NCBI GenBank assembly: GCA_029378245.1
Contig: JARKIF010000007.1
Location: 1,736,001 to 1,800,000, forward strand
Direction: 5' to 3'
Source: Roridomyces roridus
Lineage: Eukaryota > Basidiomycota > Agaricomycetes > Agaricales > Mycenaceae
Length of the DNA: 64,000 bases
Shown in pieces: positions 1 to 12,049 of this stretch. Both the position numbers and the translations under genes were made by a program. Below the pieces are notes generated by a model. The model ran no database searches. It worked only from the letters and a program-made list of their open reading frames with translations, and was not told the origin of the DNA. Each line of letters begins with the position of its first letter. Position 1 is the first letter of the stretch.

Positions 1-264
1 GGATATGGTGGGGGGCTCTTGTCGTCCATGATTTAGATTTAGTGAAGTCAGGGTGCTTGCTGAGGCTTTTGTAGTGCTCTTGGGCGCACCGCCTTCAAGG
101 CTGTCATTGGAGCTGTGCGGAGGTTGTTGATGGCGGGATTTGACGTCCGTCTTCTTCTGACTTTAACCACAACCACAACCACAAGTCAACCTTCCACGCC
201 CGTCGTCGACTGTCAATGAATTACATAAAGAGGGGGCCCACGAAGGCATTGAAATACTACCACC

Positions 265-970
265 ATGGCTTCAAGCTCGCTCCCCTCCGACTCGGAGGTG
301 CACGTCAAGTTTCTTCCAGACCGAGACCTTCTAAGTTCTCAGTCATGAACGACTAATCAATTCGATCCTCGGACCCACCCACGCATCATCGAATGCGTAA
401 ACCCCAACATTTGGACGCTGCCTGCCGAGACACGCCGTGAAACCTCGCAGACCGAGCCTCTCAGGTTCCCCAAGGCGCCACACGGGGATCTCGACAGCTA
501 CTTGAGATGCCACCCCGACATCTCTCCTCGTCTGTACAGCAAGTGGTTTCGCCAGATCGCGGAAGGCCTCGCTGTTGGATGCATTTTTCTCGAAATCCTT
601 ACCTACGGCGAGAGAAATCCCAATACATTTCCAGAGATGCATCCTGGTGGTGAGTTCTGCTCCTTCCCTCGCGTCGCGCACGAAGGCTAATGATATGTAC
701 CAGGTCTATCTGAAGATGGCCAAACCCTGCTCATCGACCACGTCTCGTTTGCTCTGTTCCAAAGCATAATCAAGAAATGCGGATATGGAGTACTCCGATG
801 GTCAGCAGCTTTTGCAGGCGGTCGAAGCTGCTTGCGAGCAGTTTGAGCAGACCCTTCCCGCCGGTGTGGATCAATACCCCGAACAGTTCTTCGAGGTCAT
901 CGTGGAACCGAGCTGTCAAGACGACGAATTCTTTGACGAGGAGGAATATATTCGTTCCCGAGTGTGAATG
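265..970 (+). pseudogene. Protein-kinase-like remnant
   Basis: An ATG at 265 opens a short peptide that reaches a stop within about 80 bases. Downstream, a frame around 350-570 reads like the hinge-to-alphaE region of fungal kinase-like proteins: an HPRIIE segment, then APHGDLDSYLRCHPDISPR, then KWFRQIAEGLA. The expected catalytic loop (HRDxxPxN) and DFG do not follow; the reading dissolves into several short frames up to 970. I infer a decayed or wrongly spliced kinase-like gene of the FunK1/agaricomycete type. The 60-residue frame at 785-967 with an acidic tail may be an unrelated exon. Family call from motif impression only. Confidence 0.35.
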
Positions 971-1169
971 ACGGAGTCATCTTCGTAATAGGATCAAGGA
1001 GATCGCAGCATCAGAAAGATGGGTCTCGTATGCTATTCTTGCCGCTCTACCGATCTTGCGCCACCGATGAACTGCTTTCGTCCGTACAGCTTCCCTATGA
1101 ACGAACAGTTCGCCTACCGCTTCTCCTATAAGGAGTGTCTGCTTTCCGCGCCATGAAAGAACCGCCTTC

Positions 1170-2829
1170 ATGGCAACCATTACATCCCTCGCTTCGTGTC
1201 TGACCCAATGTCTTGCTAGTGTTTCTACTCCGCTAATCGCAGCTGGACCTTGCGATATCTATGCATCTGGAGGTAGTCTCTCGCCGACAGACTACGGTAC
1301 AGCTGACTAACAATTATCTCTGCAGGCACTCCCTGCGTCGCAGCCCACAGCACCACCCGCGCACTATTCCAAACGTACTCTGGCCCACTATACGAGGTTT
1401 CTCGCACTTCAGACGGCGTAACAGCCAATATCAGCACAATCTCGACGGGTGGTGTTGCGAATGCTGCCGCCCAGGACCTGTTTTGCGATCGTACAACATG
1501 TCTTATTGCGACGATATTCGACCAGACGGGCCGTGGCAATCACCTCACGCCTGCCCTCGGCGCAGGCTCGATGGCTGCAGCAGATTGCGCTCCGGTCACT
1601 TTGAAACTCAACGGCGGAGACCGACAAAAGGCGTACGGGGTCTTCATCTCACCTAGTTCTGGCTATCGGAATGACGCTACTAGCGGCGTCGCAGTGGTCA
1701 GTGTTCCTCACCTGCGCCTCTCACTCACGTACTGATTCCCTCGCAAGGGTGATGCTGCGGAAGGCATCTACGCGGTCCTCGACGGTACTCATTTCAACGG
1801 AGCTTGCTGCTTCGACTATGGCAACGCAGAAACTTCGGCCAAGGACACCGGCAGTGTTAGTTTCTTCTGCTCCCACCCCAACTTGAGAGTGCGGCTAATC
1901 TTTATTGTCAGGGTCATATGGAGGCTTTGTACTTTGGCCTCGGTACAGGCTTTGGTACCGGCAATGGCTCCGGGCCCTGGCTCCTTGCAGATTTAGAAAG
2001 CGGACTTTTTACTGAGGCGGACACGGGAGTCAATCCAGCCAACCCTACGATCACCGATCGCTTCGTCACGGGCGTCGTGAAAGGCCAGCCGGGCAACAGT
2101 TGGGCAATTCGTGGCGGGAACGCTCAGTCGGGCTCGCTCTCGACGTTCTACAGCGGCGTGCGACCCTCGGGGTACAACCCCATGAGCAAAGAAGGAGCCA
2201 TCATCCTCGGAGTGGGTGGGGACAATTCCCATGGCGCTCAGGGTACATTCTACGAAGGCGCGATGACCTCTGGTTTCCCGAGCGATGAAATCGAGAACAT
2301 GGTGCAAGCCAATGTAGTTGCCGCCGGGTATTTCATCACCTCCCTCACCAGCGGGCCTACCGTCGCCGTAGGCACATCCGTATCTTTCCGCGCGACGACG
2401 GCATGCTGTACCAGTAGCTTCATCTCCCACGTCGACTCGGCCGTCAGCATCCAAACGATTTCCCCGACTGATGTCAACGGCACTCTACTTTCCGCCAGCT
2501 GGAACGTCGTGGAGGGCCTTGGGAACAGCGGATGCGTGTCTTTCGAGGCGCGCGACACCCCAGGCAGCTTCATCCGGCACTCTGGCTTCCAATTACTCGT
2601 CAATCCCAATGACGGGTCTGCGCTTTTTGCCACTGATGCGACGTGGTGTCCGCAGGCGGGCCTTAACGGGGAGGGAAATACAATTCGCTCGTGGTCCTTC
2701 CCATCGCACAACTTTAGGCATTTCGGTGGCAATTTGTTTGCTGCTAGCGACGGCGGCCCGTCAGACTTTGATGCTACCGCACTGTACAATAATGATACTA
2801 CTTGGATAGTTGGGGCAGCTTTTGCCTAA
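1170..2829 (+). CDS. abfB: Secreted GH54 alpha-L-arabinofuranosidase with AbfB (CBM42) domain, copy 1
   Basis: Exons 1170-1272, 1326-1696, 1748-1855 and 1912-2829 join in frame to 499 codons, the usual length of fungal AbfB. It should release terminal arabinofuranose from arabinan and arabinoxylan outside the cell. A hydrophobic leader precedes the mature start AGPCDIYASGGTPC, which is diagnostic of GH54. By motif, the nucleophile is Glu223 (DLESGLF) and the acid/base Asp298 (GGDNS), as known for GH54. The C-terminal ~160 residues are the beta-trefoil arabinose-binding AbfB domain (FRATTACCTS, FIRHSGFQL, WSFPSHNFRH). The ATG at 1170 is chosen because the upstream ATG at 1153 is out of frame. 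All introns are GT-AG and 51-56 nt. It has a paralog at 61764-63492; this copy lacks one intron found there. It appears intact. Confidence 0.93.
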
Positions 2830-2887
2830 ATAATGATTATGGCCTCCAGGAACCTAGACATATCGCATAGTCCAAATAACAAACGAA

Positions 2888-4488
2888 TCAATAAATTATA
2901 CAGTGTACTGTCGGCAAAGGCTCGATGGGTGGTGAACTTGGAGGCCTATCAGCCCGCCGCGCAGCCTCCTCCGCCAGCTTCCTCGAAAGTCCCCTATGTA
3001 CGGGTCGTAGCGGAAGAGGGCCCGCAGGAACCGAACTGGAGGTCTCCGAGCTACCACCAGCTACAGACGGGCTTTCCGCGGCAGGAGACATACGCGTCGA
3101 GGGCGACAGCGACTGCTGTGAGTGGATGGTGTACGGGTCAAACTGCTGGTATGGTGTCTGCTGCTCGTGCGCTGAGTTGGACGACAGCAGCATGGAAGTC
3201 GAGGTCGCAGCGGTGGCGTGGTCGGAGACGGGAGCTGGCCCAGCGGTATTGTACGCAGCGTGGATCGGTGCTCCGGCTTGAGCTTGAGGGGTGAAAGCCG
3301 CTGGCGGTGGAGAGTCAATGTCCATTCGATCTATAATGCCTCTGTAAGTACGACAACTTATTTCACTGGAGTGGCACTTACCCCGTGGTCGACGCCTCTG
3401 CGTTGAGGCAGAACAAGGCGAATATGACCGCAGCTATCAGAGCCACTCCGCCAAAGACACCACCGGCTATTGCCCCGACAGGTGTTTTTGATTTTGAGGA
3501 CTGAGTTTGTGTCGGCGGCGGTGGCAAGAGCACTCGAGGAGGAAGAGGATGAGCTCGCTGACGAGCTCGATGCGGGGGAAGAGGGCGAAGGTACTGGCGG
3601 GCCGACGAGGAAGTAGTCCACCCAGAGCGGGAAGTTGTTCTCGGCAGTGACCAGAAGCGTGTGGTTGCCAGATGGCAATTGACCAGAGCTATACATGAGC
3701 ACATTCGTCGTCGACGCCGGTAAGGTGGTGAGGGAGTAATGGGTGATTGGGCCATCGTCGACGGACATTTGCGCAGTCACATTGCCGTCCGTAATCTCGC
3801 CGTAATACTGGACTGAGGTGCCTACAGAGTCAAGGTTAGATGTCGTGACGCGGACCCATTGCATTCCCGACGTACCCTCGAATGTCAGGGTAAAAGAATC
3901 CCCCTTCGAAGTGCTCTGCTCCGCCGTGTTCTGAAAGTACTGCTCCGAGCTCTGAGTCGTCCACGACGGTTTATACGACACCCGCGCGTCGCGATCGTCG
4001 ATAAAGTACGCGCCGACGTCCGTCGACGTCGTAGTGAACATGAAATAGTCCAGGAAGAGGATATCAAACGCTCCAGTATCCGTCATGGTGATGACCAGCG
4101 TATGCTCCGAGTCGGTGAGCGTCGGGCTCTGCCAGAATATGTTGTGGTGGATGGCCGCGCCCAAGTTGGCTGGCGCAGTAAATGAACCCGAAAAAGCTTT
4201 ATTGTTGTCGACGACAAAGCCCATCGTAGTGTTGGACGGCCCGCTAACAGGACCGAGGGTACCATACACGCCGATGGACGACCCTGAGAGTCAAGTTGAA
4301 GAAAAAAATCATTCTGCATGACGCGTGGTCCACTCACCAGTAAAGCTCAAGGACGCGGTGCTTCCCTGAGTGACAGAGACAGCCGTAGTGGCCTGAAATT
4401 CTTCCGAGCCCCCAGCGGTGGTCCAAGACCCAGCGTAATGCACCAAAGGGTCGGCATTGTCGAGGATGGCTACATTGGCCGTTGACAT
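2888..4488 (-). CDS. Single-pass membrane protein with extracellular beta-rich domains
   Basis: The ATG at 4488 opens exon 1 (MSTANVAILDNADP...). An intron then joins to a long exon through about 4290-3595. A further GT-AG junction leads to a transmembrane helix (AIAGGVFGGVALIAAVIFAL, about 3400-3465). After an intron near 3340, the cytoplasmic tail runs to 2888. The outer part has two repeats of a pattern common in agaricomycete surface proteins (SYKPSWTT..., NNFPLWVDYFLVG), resembling a galactose-binding-like sandwich. A Ser-rich stretch at 3530-3600 is either a stalk or part of an intron; skipping it via GTACCT...CTCAG restores the frame into the helix. The tail is Ser/Pro-rich. No classical signal peptide is visible at the chosen start. 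Function unknown. Confidence 0.7.
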
Positions 4489-5032
4489 CTACGCGCAGGC
4501 CTCGGGCACAGTCGCGGGAAGTGGAAAGGCAGGATAAGGGCCCAAAAAGCCGTTGTCCATCGGTTGTAGAATCTGTTCGACAGGGATCATCTGCCACGCC
4601 AGTTTGGGGCGTCGGCTGCTGTACAGCCTGCACTGTTTCGTCTGCCGCCACACACGCCGACCGGCTCGCTATTTTCAGGAACAAGGTGGTCGAAATCGAA
4701 CGCTCATGGCGGGTTGAGCCGCGTTCGCTTTCGTGAGCTGGGCGACTGCGCACTCTCGAGGAGTTCTGGGCTCAAAACAACGGGATGCGGATTGCGTGCG
4801 AGATGAAAGATGGAATGATGAATGGAAGCCAGGCCTTAGACTCGCAATTAGCTCTTGTATCAACTTTCATATACAGCCCAGTTGGACAAATGCTACGTCT
4901 TCTAACCACTATCAGTACAAGAAAGAAATCCAAATCCGCGTAGGTCATACATGTATAAAAGAATCCATGAATCTAGAGATAGATGCCTTGGTCTAAGATA
5001 GTTGCGGACATGACGTCGACGCAGTGAGAGAA
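4489..5032. other. Intergenic region, no gene seen
   Basis: This lies between the start of the membrane-protein gene and the stop of TPS2, both on the minus strand. It holds the membrane gene's promoter and the TPS2 3' flank. Open frames here are short and look like chance. Confidence 0.5.
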
Positions 5033-7913
5033 TCAAAGGTGGCTGCTCACACCCGCCGAGGACTCAGCAACGAGCCCAAGCATATGGTCGACAATCTCCT
5101 GCGGTGTAGTAACATGCCAGCTAGCAAGCGTCCGCTTGCTGCTGTGCCCAACTGCGGTGGTGAACACACAGTCAGGCTTGATGGCAAGCTCCACAGGTGG
5201 CTGCTTGGATGCATCAATCAGAGTGACGGACAGCGGCGCCTCCATCGTCACTGTCGTGGAACCCGTGCTGAAGAGGATGAGCGCGCGGAACATATCCTCG
5301 TCGGTCTTGTCGTCGCCTGCGCAAAAGACGAATTCGGCGTCTGGGTTCTTGTATAGTAGACGCTTGACGATCTCGCCCTTGTTGACAGCGATAGGCCGCA
5401 CTTCGAGGTTCTTCTTCCCGACCAAGACTGACGAATAATCAGTATGCAGAAACGTAGGAGATACAAGAAAGCATACCTTCAATGGGCCGCTTGCGCGCCA
5501 CATTGTTCTCCAACAAATCTTGGCACTGTCTGCACTGGAAGAGCCCCCACTCGGGATCAGCTCCCCGATAATGCCACGTAATCGAGCTCTTCTTCATCTC
5601 AATATGACTCCCCGTCGTCCTCTCCGTGTAATACTTGAACACCTCCTCCACCTCCCCCATCCAACTCATATCCAACTTCTCCGTGAAATTCGTCCACGGC
5701 TTGCCCACGCCAGGCTCGCGGATGAATCCACCGTGTTCGGCGGAGAAGCCGACAAGCGGAAGGTGCCCGAGATGTTGCTCAAGGAAGGCCTGGTCGCGCC
5801 CCGAGATGATGTACACGACGTTCTTGGGGTCTTCGGAAAGCTTCTGAAGCGCCTCCAGCGTCTCGGGTGTCGGTATCGCCATGCTCGGCACCTTGACGAT
5901 GGGTGCGAGGGTGCCCTACGGAACAAATTAGCATCCGAATTAGGAGGAAAGAAACGAACGGACATCATAGTCAAAGAAGAACATCCGCTTCTTGGCAACG
6001 TGATACCTGCTCTCTAGTACATCCTTGGGAATGTATGGTGTACTGCGAGCGGTATCCTTGCCGCCCAGCTGGCTCAGCAGAATCTTGACGAGCACAGCAG
6101 CCCACGTGTGAGAAGTATGCGTCGTTACGACTTTGTATAGCGCCTCGTGGCGATTAAGTTTCTCTCCCTCGGTCATCAACAGCCCCTGGTTCATCGCCGC
6201 TGCGACATCCTGTCAAACGATAAGCAAATTGTAGATTAGACGGAAAGAAAACGCACGCCGAGGTTCCACGGGTTGACCATGAGGGCCTTGTCCATATTCT
6301 TGCTGATGCCCATAAACTCACTGAGCACAAGAGGGCTCTGCTTAGACCGCTGCGCAATGACGAATTCCATCGAGGTCGTGTTCATCCCGTCCCGGAGCGG
6401 CGTGATCACGGCAAGATCCGCCACGCTCAGTAGCGCGTAGAACTCGTCCTTCTTGAGCGTCTGGTGACTACAATCACATGATCAGCCGCGGAAGGCAAGG
6501 AAAACCGGTAAACGCACTAATGGTGTACCGGAATGAAATCCAGGCTCCCAAACTCGCCATTGATGTTCGCAACGAGCTCGCTGATTTGGCGCTCGAGTTT
6601 GGGGGAGTCTGTCAACGCGGGGCTCGTGACCTGGATGAGCACAACGTTCCCGCGCCACTCGGGATAGTCCTGCAGCAGTTTCTGGAAAGCCCTGAGCTTT
6701 TGCAGTACGCCCTTGATAACGTCAAGCTTGTCCCGGCCGACGATGATCTTCTTGCCCTCGTACAGGGTGCGAAGCGCATCGAGTTTAGGCTGGATACCGG
6801 GCCGCAGGAGGTCACGCCCAACACGCTCAGCATCGACGCCAACGGGGCAGTGGGTGACGGCGGTCAGGTGACCCTCGACGTCAATCCCGCGTGGAGTCGT
6901 CTCGTAGCCGCAGACACGGATACAGGTGCTTGTAAAGTGCCTCGAGTACGAGTAGGTCTGGAAGCAGACGAGGTCGGCGCCAACCATACCGTCGAGGATC
7001 TCCCTCCGACGCGGGAGGCAGCGGAAGACCTCGCTGCTCGGGAAGGGCGTGTGGACGAAGAGGCCGAGAACGGCATCCGGGATGAGATCACGGACGAGTT
7101 TGGGCACGAGGAGCAGATGGTAGTCGTGCACCCAGATGAGGTCACCTGGACGGTAGACGGAGGCGATACGTGCAGCGAAAGCGGCATTGGCGGCTGCGTA
7201 TGCATTGTAGTGGGCGTCCTGAGACGTGTCCTCGGTCGCGATATCCTGCCACAGGAGGTAGTGGAACAGCGGCCATAGGGCTGTAATGCGATTAGCTCTC
7301 CGAACAAGAAACAAGGCTGTATTCACGCACTCTGCTTGCAATATCCATCGTAGTGACCGTGCGCGACCTGGTCGTCCAACCAGACTGGGACATAGATAGT
7401 CTTCTTGTCGTCATCAGGGTCCGACTCCTTTGGCTGATAGGTTTCGAGGGCCTCGTCGAGTGCAGCGCGGTCGCTCTCCGTGACTGTGGCCGTAGAAACA
7501 CGCTCTCCGGGGACAGTGGATTGGATATCGCCCGTCCAACCGATGATGAGCTGCTCGTGAGTGGCCGCAAGAGATCGGATACCCGATATCATGGCTGCAT
7601 GGCCGTATCGCGGCACGAGGGTCCAAGCACTGGTTTCGGCAGCAGCGACCGGAGGAATCGCCTTGGAGTCGTGGGGAGGGGTCAACGGCACATCGCTGGT
7701 CTTGGTCGGTGGAGTGGCTGGCGGGCTGAGGACACCAGGTGTATGGTTGAGCGTCGCGATGACGGGCAGATAGTGGCAGACGTGGATGACCCGGCCAGAC
7801 AGAGGGATGCCCGCTGCTCGGTGGTCTGCCTCGAGAGCGCGGACCTGCTGTCTCACCTCGTCGAGCGAGATGTCGTCACCGACGCGAGTGTAGGGTTCGG
7901 CGAAACTGTCCAT
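5033..7913 (-). CDS. TPS2: Trehalose-6-phosphate phosphatase, Tps2-type (GT20-like plus HAD phosphatase domain)
   Basis: Exons run from the ATG at 7913 to the stop at 5033 with about six short introns, for a protein of roughly 860 residues. The N-terminal half is a GT20 trehalose-phosphate-synthase-like domain (WVHDYHLLLVPK, VGRDKLDVIKGV, PLRDGMNTTSMEF, LSEF). The C-terminal half is the HAD-type phosphatase: motif I DYDGTLAP is rebuilt exactly across an intron near 5917-5960, followed by ISGRDQAFLEQHLG, SAEHGG, and CAGDDKTDEDMFRAL with the acidic metal-binding pair. The NTTSMEF variant and the fused phosphatase fit Tps2 (dephosphorylation of trehalose-6-phosphate to trehalose) rather than Tps1. 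In yeast, Tps2 is a cytosolic subunit of the trehalose synthase complex. No break was found. Confidence 0.92.
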
Positions 7914-9026
7914 GGTAGAGATACAGTAGGAGGGAGAGAAGGGTATTAGTAGTGTCTAGGTTGCTCTATCTTGAATCGGAGGTGGCCGTTTGGGAGAAAA
8001 GGGCCAAGATTTGCTACTGCATGCCGAATGCGGAAGGTTATGATGCCAATGTCCGCTTCGGCCCTTACTCCGACGATTGACCGTTTTCCTTGTTATTTTC
8101 AAGGGGCATCTGCCAGAATAGAGCAGATGGGTAAAATTATGGGACGAGTCCCTGGTACCTCGTACATTTTCCGTGACTTAACCCTGGCATTCAGACACAC
8201 AAAACTGAGGGGCAACGTGCGCATTAGAACGTTTACAGAGAACTCTAGACTCGAAAATCCGATAATTCCCAAAGCGGCACCGACATAAATTTAGGTCGTC
8301 CACAGAATCACCGGGTCAACCGTGGTCTAGAGCTTGGCGATTTATGGAAGGGACACAACACGCGCAGGAAAACGATTGCCTCACATGATGTCTGGGTGGG
8401 TCCCGATTCCGCGTTGAGACAAGTTTAGCGCTTGGAAACCGGTAACGGACATCCGTTTGCTAGCATCGAGGCGCGAGAGGCAGAGGAGGAGCCGGTGAAG
8501 GAGTGAGCCATTATTTAAGGATCGCCATGGACACCGACAATTTTCCTGCAATCACCAGTATAGCTGCCAGGTTCAACGCCTCGCTGGCAGTGCGACGGGT
8601 GCGTTGAGCGGAGGCGAATCAAAGAACGTGTGGTTGGACCACGCATGCTACGAATGGCGGGAAGATAACGATCGCCGACCAGGGCAGTGGGCTTGAGGAA
8701 CGATTGACGGAGGAGGTGCAGAGTTCAGAGAGCGACGATCCGATGCCGCGACAAGGAGGAACCCAACCGAAACAGACTTCGGAGAAACCGCCAATCTGAG
8801 GGTTATCTTCTCGTCTTTAGCATCAAGCCAGCACTCGAGAGAAGGAGTCGGTACCAGCGCCGAGAGTAACTTGGGAGCTCAACTGGAAGTGATTTATGCA
8901 TGACGCGGACCTGATAATTGAGTCGAGTTCAATTGATGCGACAGCCGCGACTGCGCCTTGGCAAGAGCACAGGTTCAGTGAGTAGATAAAGACCATCCAT
9001 GACTCGCCTGTACTTGTTTCAAGCCA
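7914..9026. other. Divergent intergenic region upstream of TPS2 and the 9027 gene
   Basis: About 1.1 kb with no convincing gene. It should hold the TPS2 promoter (minus strand) and that of the plus-strand gene at 9027. Two AGGGGC copies occur on the plus strand at 8102-8107 and 8208-8213, about 190 and 295 bp upstream of the TPS2 ATG. AGGGG is the stress-response element of yeast Msn2/4; its use in this fungus is inference. Confidence 0.45.
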
Positions 9027-9936
9027 TGAGCGATATTGAGAAACAGCTGTTAAACTCCACGCAAGCGGTTCCAGAGTCGATGTCGTCGCCCACTTTCGCG
9101 TCTTTGTCCTTGCATGAGTACGACCGGTGCGTTCTTCACTCCCCATATCCCAGTCCCATCCGAATCAACCTCTTGCCCGGAAAGCATCCGCCTCCTCGAC
9201 TTTCCGCCCGAAATCATCGCGACCCTCCGCACCACCATAACCTCCCACTGGCCATACGGCTTGCAATCAGAGACGCCGGACTACCACGGCGGACACGAGT
9301 TTAAATTACGTGGAAACCCATGGAGAGGAGCGGGCACAGACGGAGTCTTCTGCCGCCGTCTAATACTGCGCCTGCTTAAAGCCCTGCACAGAACCGGGTG
9401 GGTGTTGAGCGTCGCAACAGACTTGTGCAAGCTCACGGACCTCGATACACTCGTATTCCGCTGGCACGCCCCGGAGGAGGAGGAAGAGAAGGAGGACCTG
9501 GACTGGATGTGCATGCACTTAGCAAAGGCGACAAGCTCAAGCTCATCGACGCCCCAGAGGATCTCAGGAAGGCAGTCATAGACATTGCGGGGCGTACCGG
9601 CATGCTGCAAAGGCATCAGCCCTACCAAGGAGCTGGAGACGCCTACGAGATCAAACTCCTAGGCTACCCGTGGCATGCCAGGGGCGGGGATACGATGGTC
9701 GCGCGGCGGTTCGTGCTGGCTCTGATGGGTGTGCTGGAGGGAAATGGGTGGAGTGTTTATGCGAGCATCGACCAGATTGTGGCGCCGGAAGATGGGGCGA
9801 CCTCGACGCGTGGCATTGTGTGAGGAGGAAGGGTTGGGTGCCGGGGTTGCCCTTGTACCAGTCGGTGAGGGAACTCAGAGAGGTCATGGGAGTGCATGAG
9901 GGAAGAGTAGGAGCAGTTCCGGGGATCACAAGCTGA
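9027..9936 (+). pseudogene. Duplicated-domain protein of unknown function, two frameshifts
   Basis: Exon 1 starts at 9027 (MSDIEKQLL...HEYDR). A GTGCGT...AAAG intron joins in frame to RIRLLDFPPEIIATL. The protein holds two copies of one domain: copy 1 has DFPPEII...HEFKLRGNPW...RRLILRLLKALHRTGW (about 9200-9450), and copy 2 has DAPEDLR...YEIKLLGYPW...RRFVLALMGVLEGNGW (about 9550-9770). The reading frame must change once near 9530 (between LDWMCMHLAK and KLKLIDAP) and again near 9775 (before DLDAWHCVRRKGWVPG). No GT-AG pair removes either shift. I therefore call it a decaying gene, or one with two sequence errors. I have seen such duplicated domains in agaricomycete hypothetical proteins but know no function. 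Confidence 0.6.
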
Positions 9937-9941
9937 TCGAA

Positions 9942-9991
9942 GTTCAAACGTTCAACTTGCGTTCAACGTTCAACGTTCAACGTTCAACTCA
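9942..9991. repeat. GTTCAAC heptamer tandem repeat
   Basis: Four perfect head-to-tail GTTCAAC units at 9961-9988, with degenerate flanking copies, lie just past the frameshifted gene. They are followed by AGTAACTCAAGTTCAGC. Confidence 0.85.
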
Positions 9992-10098
9992 AGTAACTCA
10001 AGTTCAGCTTGTATATGTAGGATAAAGCTATTTTTTGAGAGCCATTCGTATTCAGACATCCCATACACAAGTTATACATTTATTGCAAGTCGCGACAT

Positions 10099-11301
10099 TC
10101 AATGCGGCCACAAGAATCCATACTCGATGGAAACATGTGCCTCCGGGAACACACCCTCGTACCTCCCAATGCGCGGAGAATCCTCATAATCATGACAAAG
10201 CAGAACGACACGGCTGGGGTTCTGTGGCGACGATCGCAGCGGGTGCAACCAAGACGGGCTGTCACGGTCATATGACCTGTCCAACAGCGAATATTCGACC
10301 GCGAGGTCCTGTAACGCCGGCACGGTCAACGCGCCACAGAGATCCTGGATTGACCAAGGTTCCTCCTCGTCGACCTCCATCGCCGTGGCCGATGCGATGA
10401 TGCGCAGGAAGTGCAAGTGCGGGAGGGGGAGTGGGAGTGGGCTGATGTCTGTATCCTCCTGCGGAGGCCACAATTCCAATTCGCATATCTCCAAAGCCAG
10501 GGCACTGCTCAGGAGTTTGAAGACGTCCGAGTATTGCACACTGGCGCTGAGTGTGGTAATTCGGGACAAGGGGAGTGCGAATGACATGGGCTTGAGCATG
10601 GCCTTGAGGACCATTGTTTCGAGTTGGAGCGCTTGGGTGAGAACGGGCAGGGGATGGTCCCCGACAGAGGGCTCATCATCGTATAAAGCCCGATCGAGGG
10701 TCGCTTTACGGAGCATGGGCATCGAAACATTGAGTCGGTGGAAGAACTCGAATGGGATCTCGAGATCCACGTCCTGCCATCGGGTGGCATGGCGTAGAAG
10801 AGCTTCGAGAAATTTAATGCCGAGCTCCTCGGCGTGGAACCGGATGGAGAGTGGACACACTCCGGAGCGCTTCAACCATTTCTCTAGGACGGGCAGACCG
10901 TGGGTCATGAACCGAGGATGATGGTGCTGAGTTTCATCCAAATCCAACCTAGCCCACAACCTGTGGGTGGAAAGCATCACCTCGTACCATGTCTTGCAGA
11001 CTCGACCCAGGGACCACGGTGACGACTTTCCAGCAAGCGTTGGACGGCCGGGATATGCCTCGAGGGTGTGGATGAACACCTCCGACAAGATTTCGTGAGG
11101 CAGGGTATTGGTGGGATACCGGTAGGAATCGAGCGCTTTCAGGAGCTTTTGACGCTCAAGCATCGTGGCCTGAGTGGACTGTGCCAAGCTTGCGAGGGTG
11201 GCATCGAGTTGCACGATGCGCGCGCGGATGGCGTCGCGTACGGGTTTCGAGTCAATCGAGGCAGCAAAATGGGTGCCAGTTGGCACTGGCGCGGTCGGCA
11301 T
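10099..11301 (-). CDS. F-box-like protein 1
   Basis: A continuous frame opens at the ATG at 11301 (MPTAPVP...) and stops at 10099, about 400 residues. A short helical N-terminus (PVRDAIRARIVQLDATLASL) precedes an F-box-like core (YRYPTNTLPHEILSEVFIHTL ... RVCKTWYEVMLSTHRLWARLDL). A leucine-rich, repeat-poor C-terminal half follows. In agaricomycetes such proteins are thought to be SCF ubiquitin-ligase substrate adaptors. The frame extends upstream to 11469, but the extension matches nothing in the second F-box protein at 17298-18512, whose start aligns well with 11301. Related in layout to that gene, so probably a dispersed duplicate. No break seen. Confidence 0.8.
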   Translation of the reverse strand: MPTAPVPTGTHFAASIDSKPVRDAIRARIVQLDATLASLAQSTQATMLERQKLLKALDSYRYPTNTLPHEILSEVFIHTLEAYPGRPTLAGKSSPWSLGRVCKTWYEVMLSTHRLWARLDLDETQHHHPRFMTHGLPVLEKWLKRSGVCPLSIRFHAEELGIKFLEALLRHATRWQDVDLEIPFEFFHRLNVSMPMLRKATLDRALYDDEPSVGDHPLPVLTQALQLETMVLKAMLKPMSFALPLSRITTLSASVQYSDVFKLLSSALALEICELELWPPQEDTDISPLPLPLPHLHFLRIIASATAMEVDEEEPWSIQDLCGALTVPALQDLAVEYSLLDRSYDRDSPSWLHPLRSSPQNPSRVVLLCHDYEDSPRIGRYEGVFPEAHVSIEYGFLWPH

Positions 11302-11624
11302 GCCTGGACATGGACGATGAGAGAGGAAAATGCAACAGAGAAGTGCTCGTACTGTAGGAATGAGTGGTCCGAGAGAAAGTTGCAACGTGACCGCGCGCTT
11401 GGACGTCCAATTGTCCTCAAGTAAATAATGTACCCACGCTTCAGCCGAGATATAAACGGTCCCTTCCATTGTCCGCACTTGGGCACGCCTCGCAGCTCGA
11501 TTATGACCCTCAAACTCCCGCGTTAACGATTCTCGGGCAACTTACACGCACTGTCGAGCAGGACAGTGTCTTCAAGACCGACGAGCGCGGCTAGACAAGA
11601 GGCCAACAACCCAGGGTACAACGA

Positions 11625-12049
11625 CTACTCGACAACAGGCTGGTCAGGCGAGGTGCAAAGCTGAAAGTCGAAGACGGCACATTGCAACCCAAGCGCGTCG
11701 AGCGCCATAAGCGCGCAGTCTGGGCACTGGTCTTCTCTGAATTCTGGTGGTCTAGGCTTCAAAGCGCAATGGCCATTTCCTGCGGTTTCGCGAACGACGA
11801 GGACAAATGAACAAGAGAGTACGTACCTCGGCGCTGGAATACTATACAGCCGTTCATCCCGACTGCGACTCGACCAGGACGCACACACCGCACGCTGCCC
11901 CTACTACTGCGCTGGTAATTTCCCTTCGATCGGAGTGCAGCGTGTAGGAATCCCACCAGACCGCGTTCCCACATGTCCCCCCTTTTCAGGCTTGACCGGA
12001 GCTTCACGCGATCGAGGCCCATGAGGACTTGAGTGTCTTGGAAGGCCAC
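11625..12049 (-). CDS. Small hypothetical protein, two exons
   Basis: An ATG at 12049 opens MAFQDTQVLMGLDRVKLR.... The exon ends at a GTACGT donor near 11825, and a CGCAG acceptor rejoins the same frame, giving a Cys-containing C-terminus (EDQCPDCALMALDALGLQC) that stops at 11625. The clean splice and the amphipathic C-terminal segment make it likely to be a real gene of about 125 residues. I do not recognise the family, and the true start may be in an exon further upstream. Confidence 0.4.

Noticed and set aside
6478..7278. A 266-codon plus-strand frame inside TPS2
   Set aside because: Antisense shadow of the GT20-like exon, whose minus-strand reading has clear family motifs.
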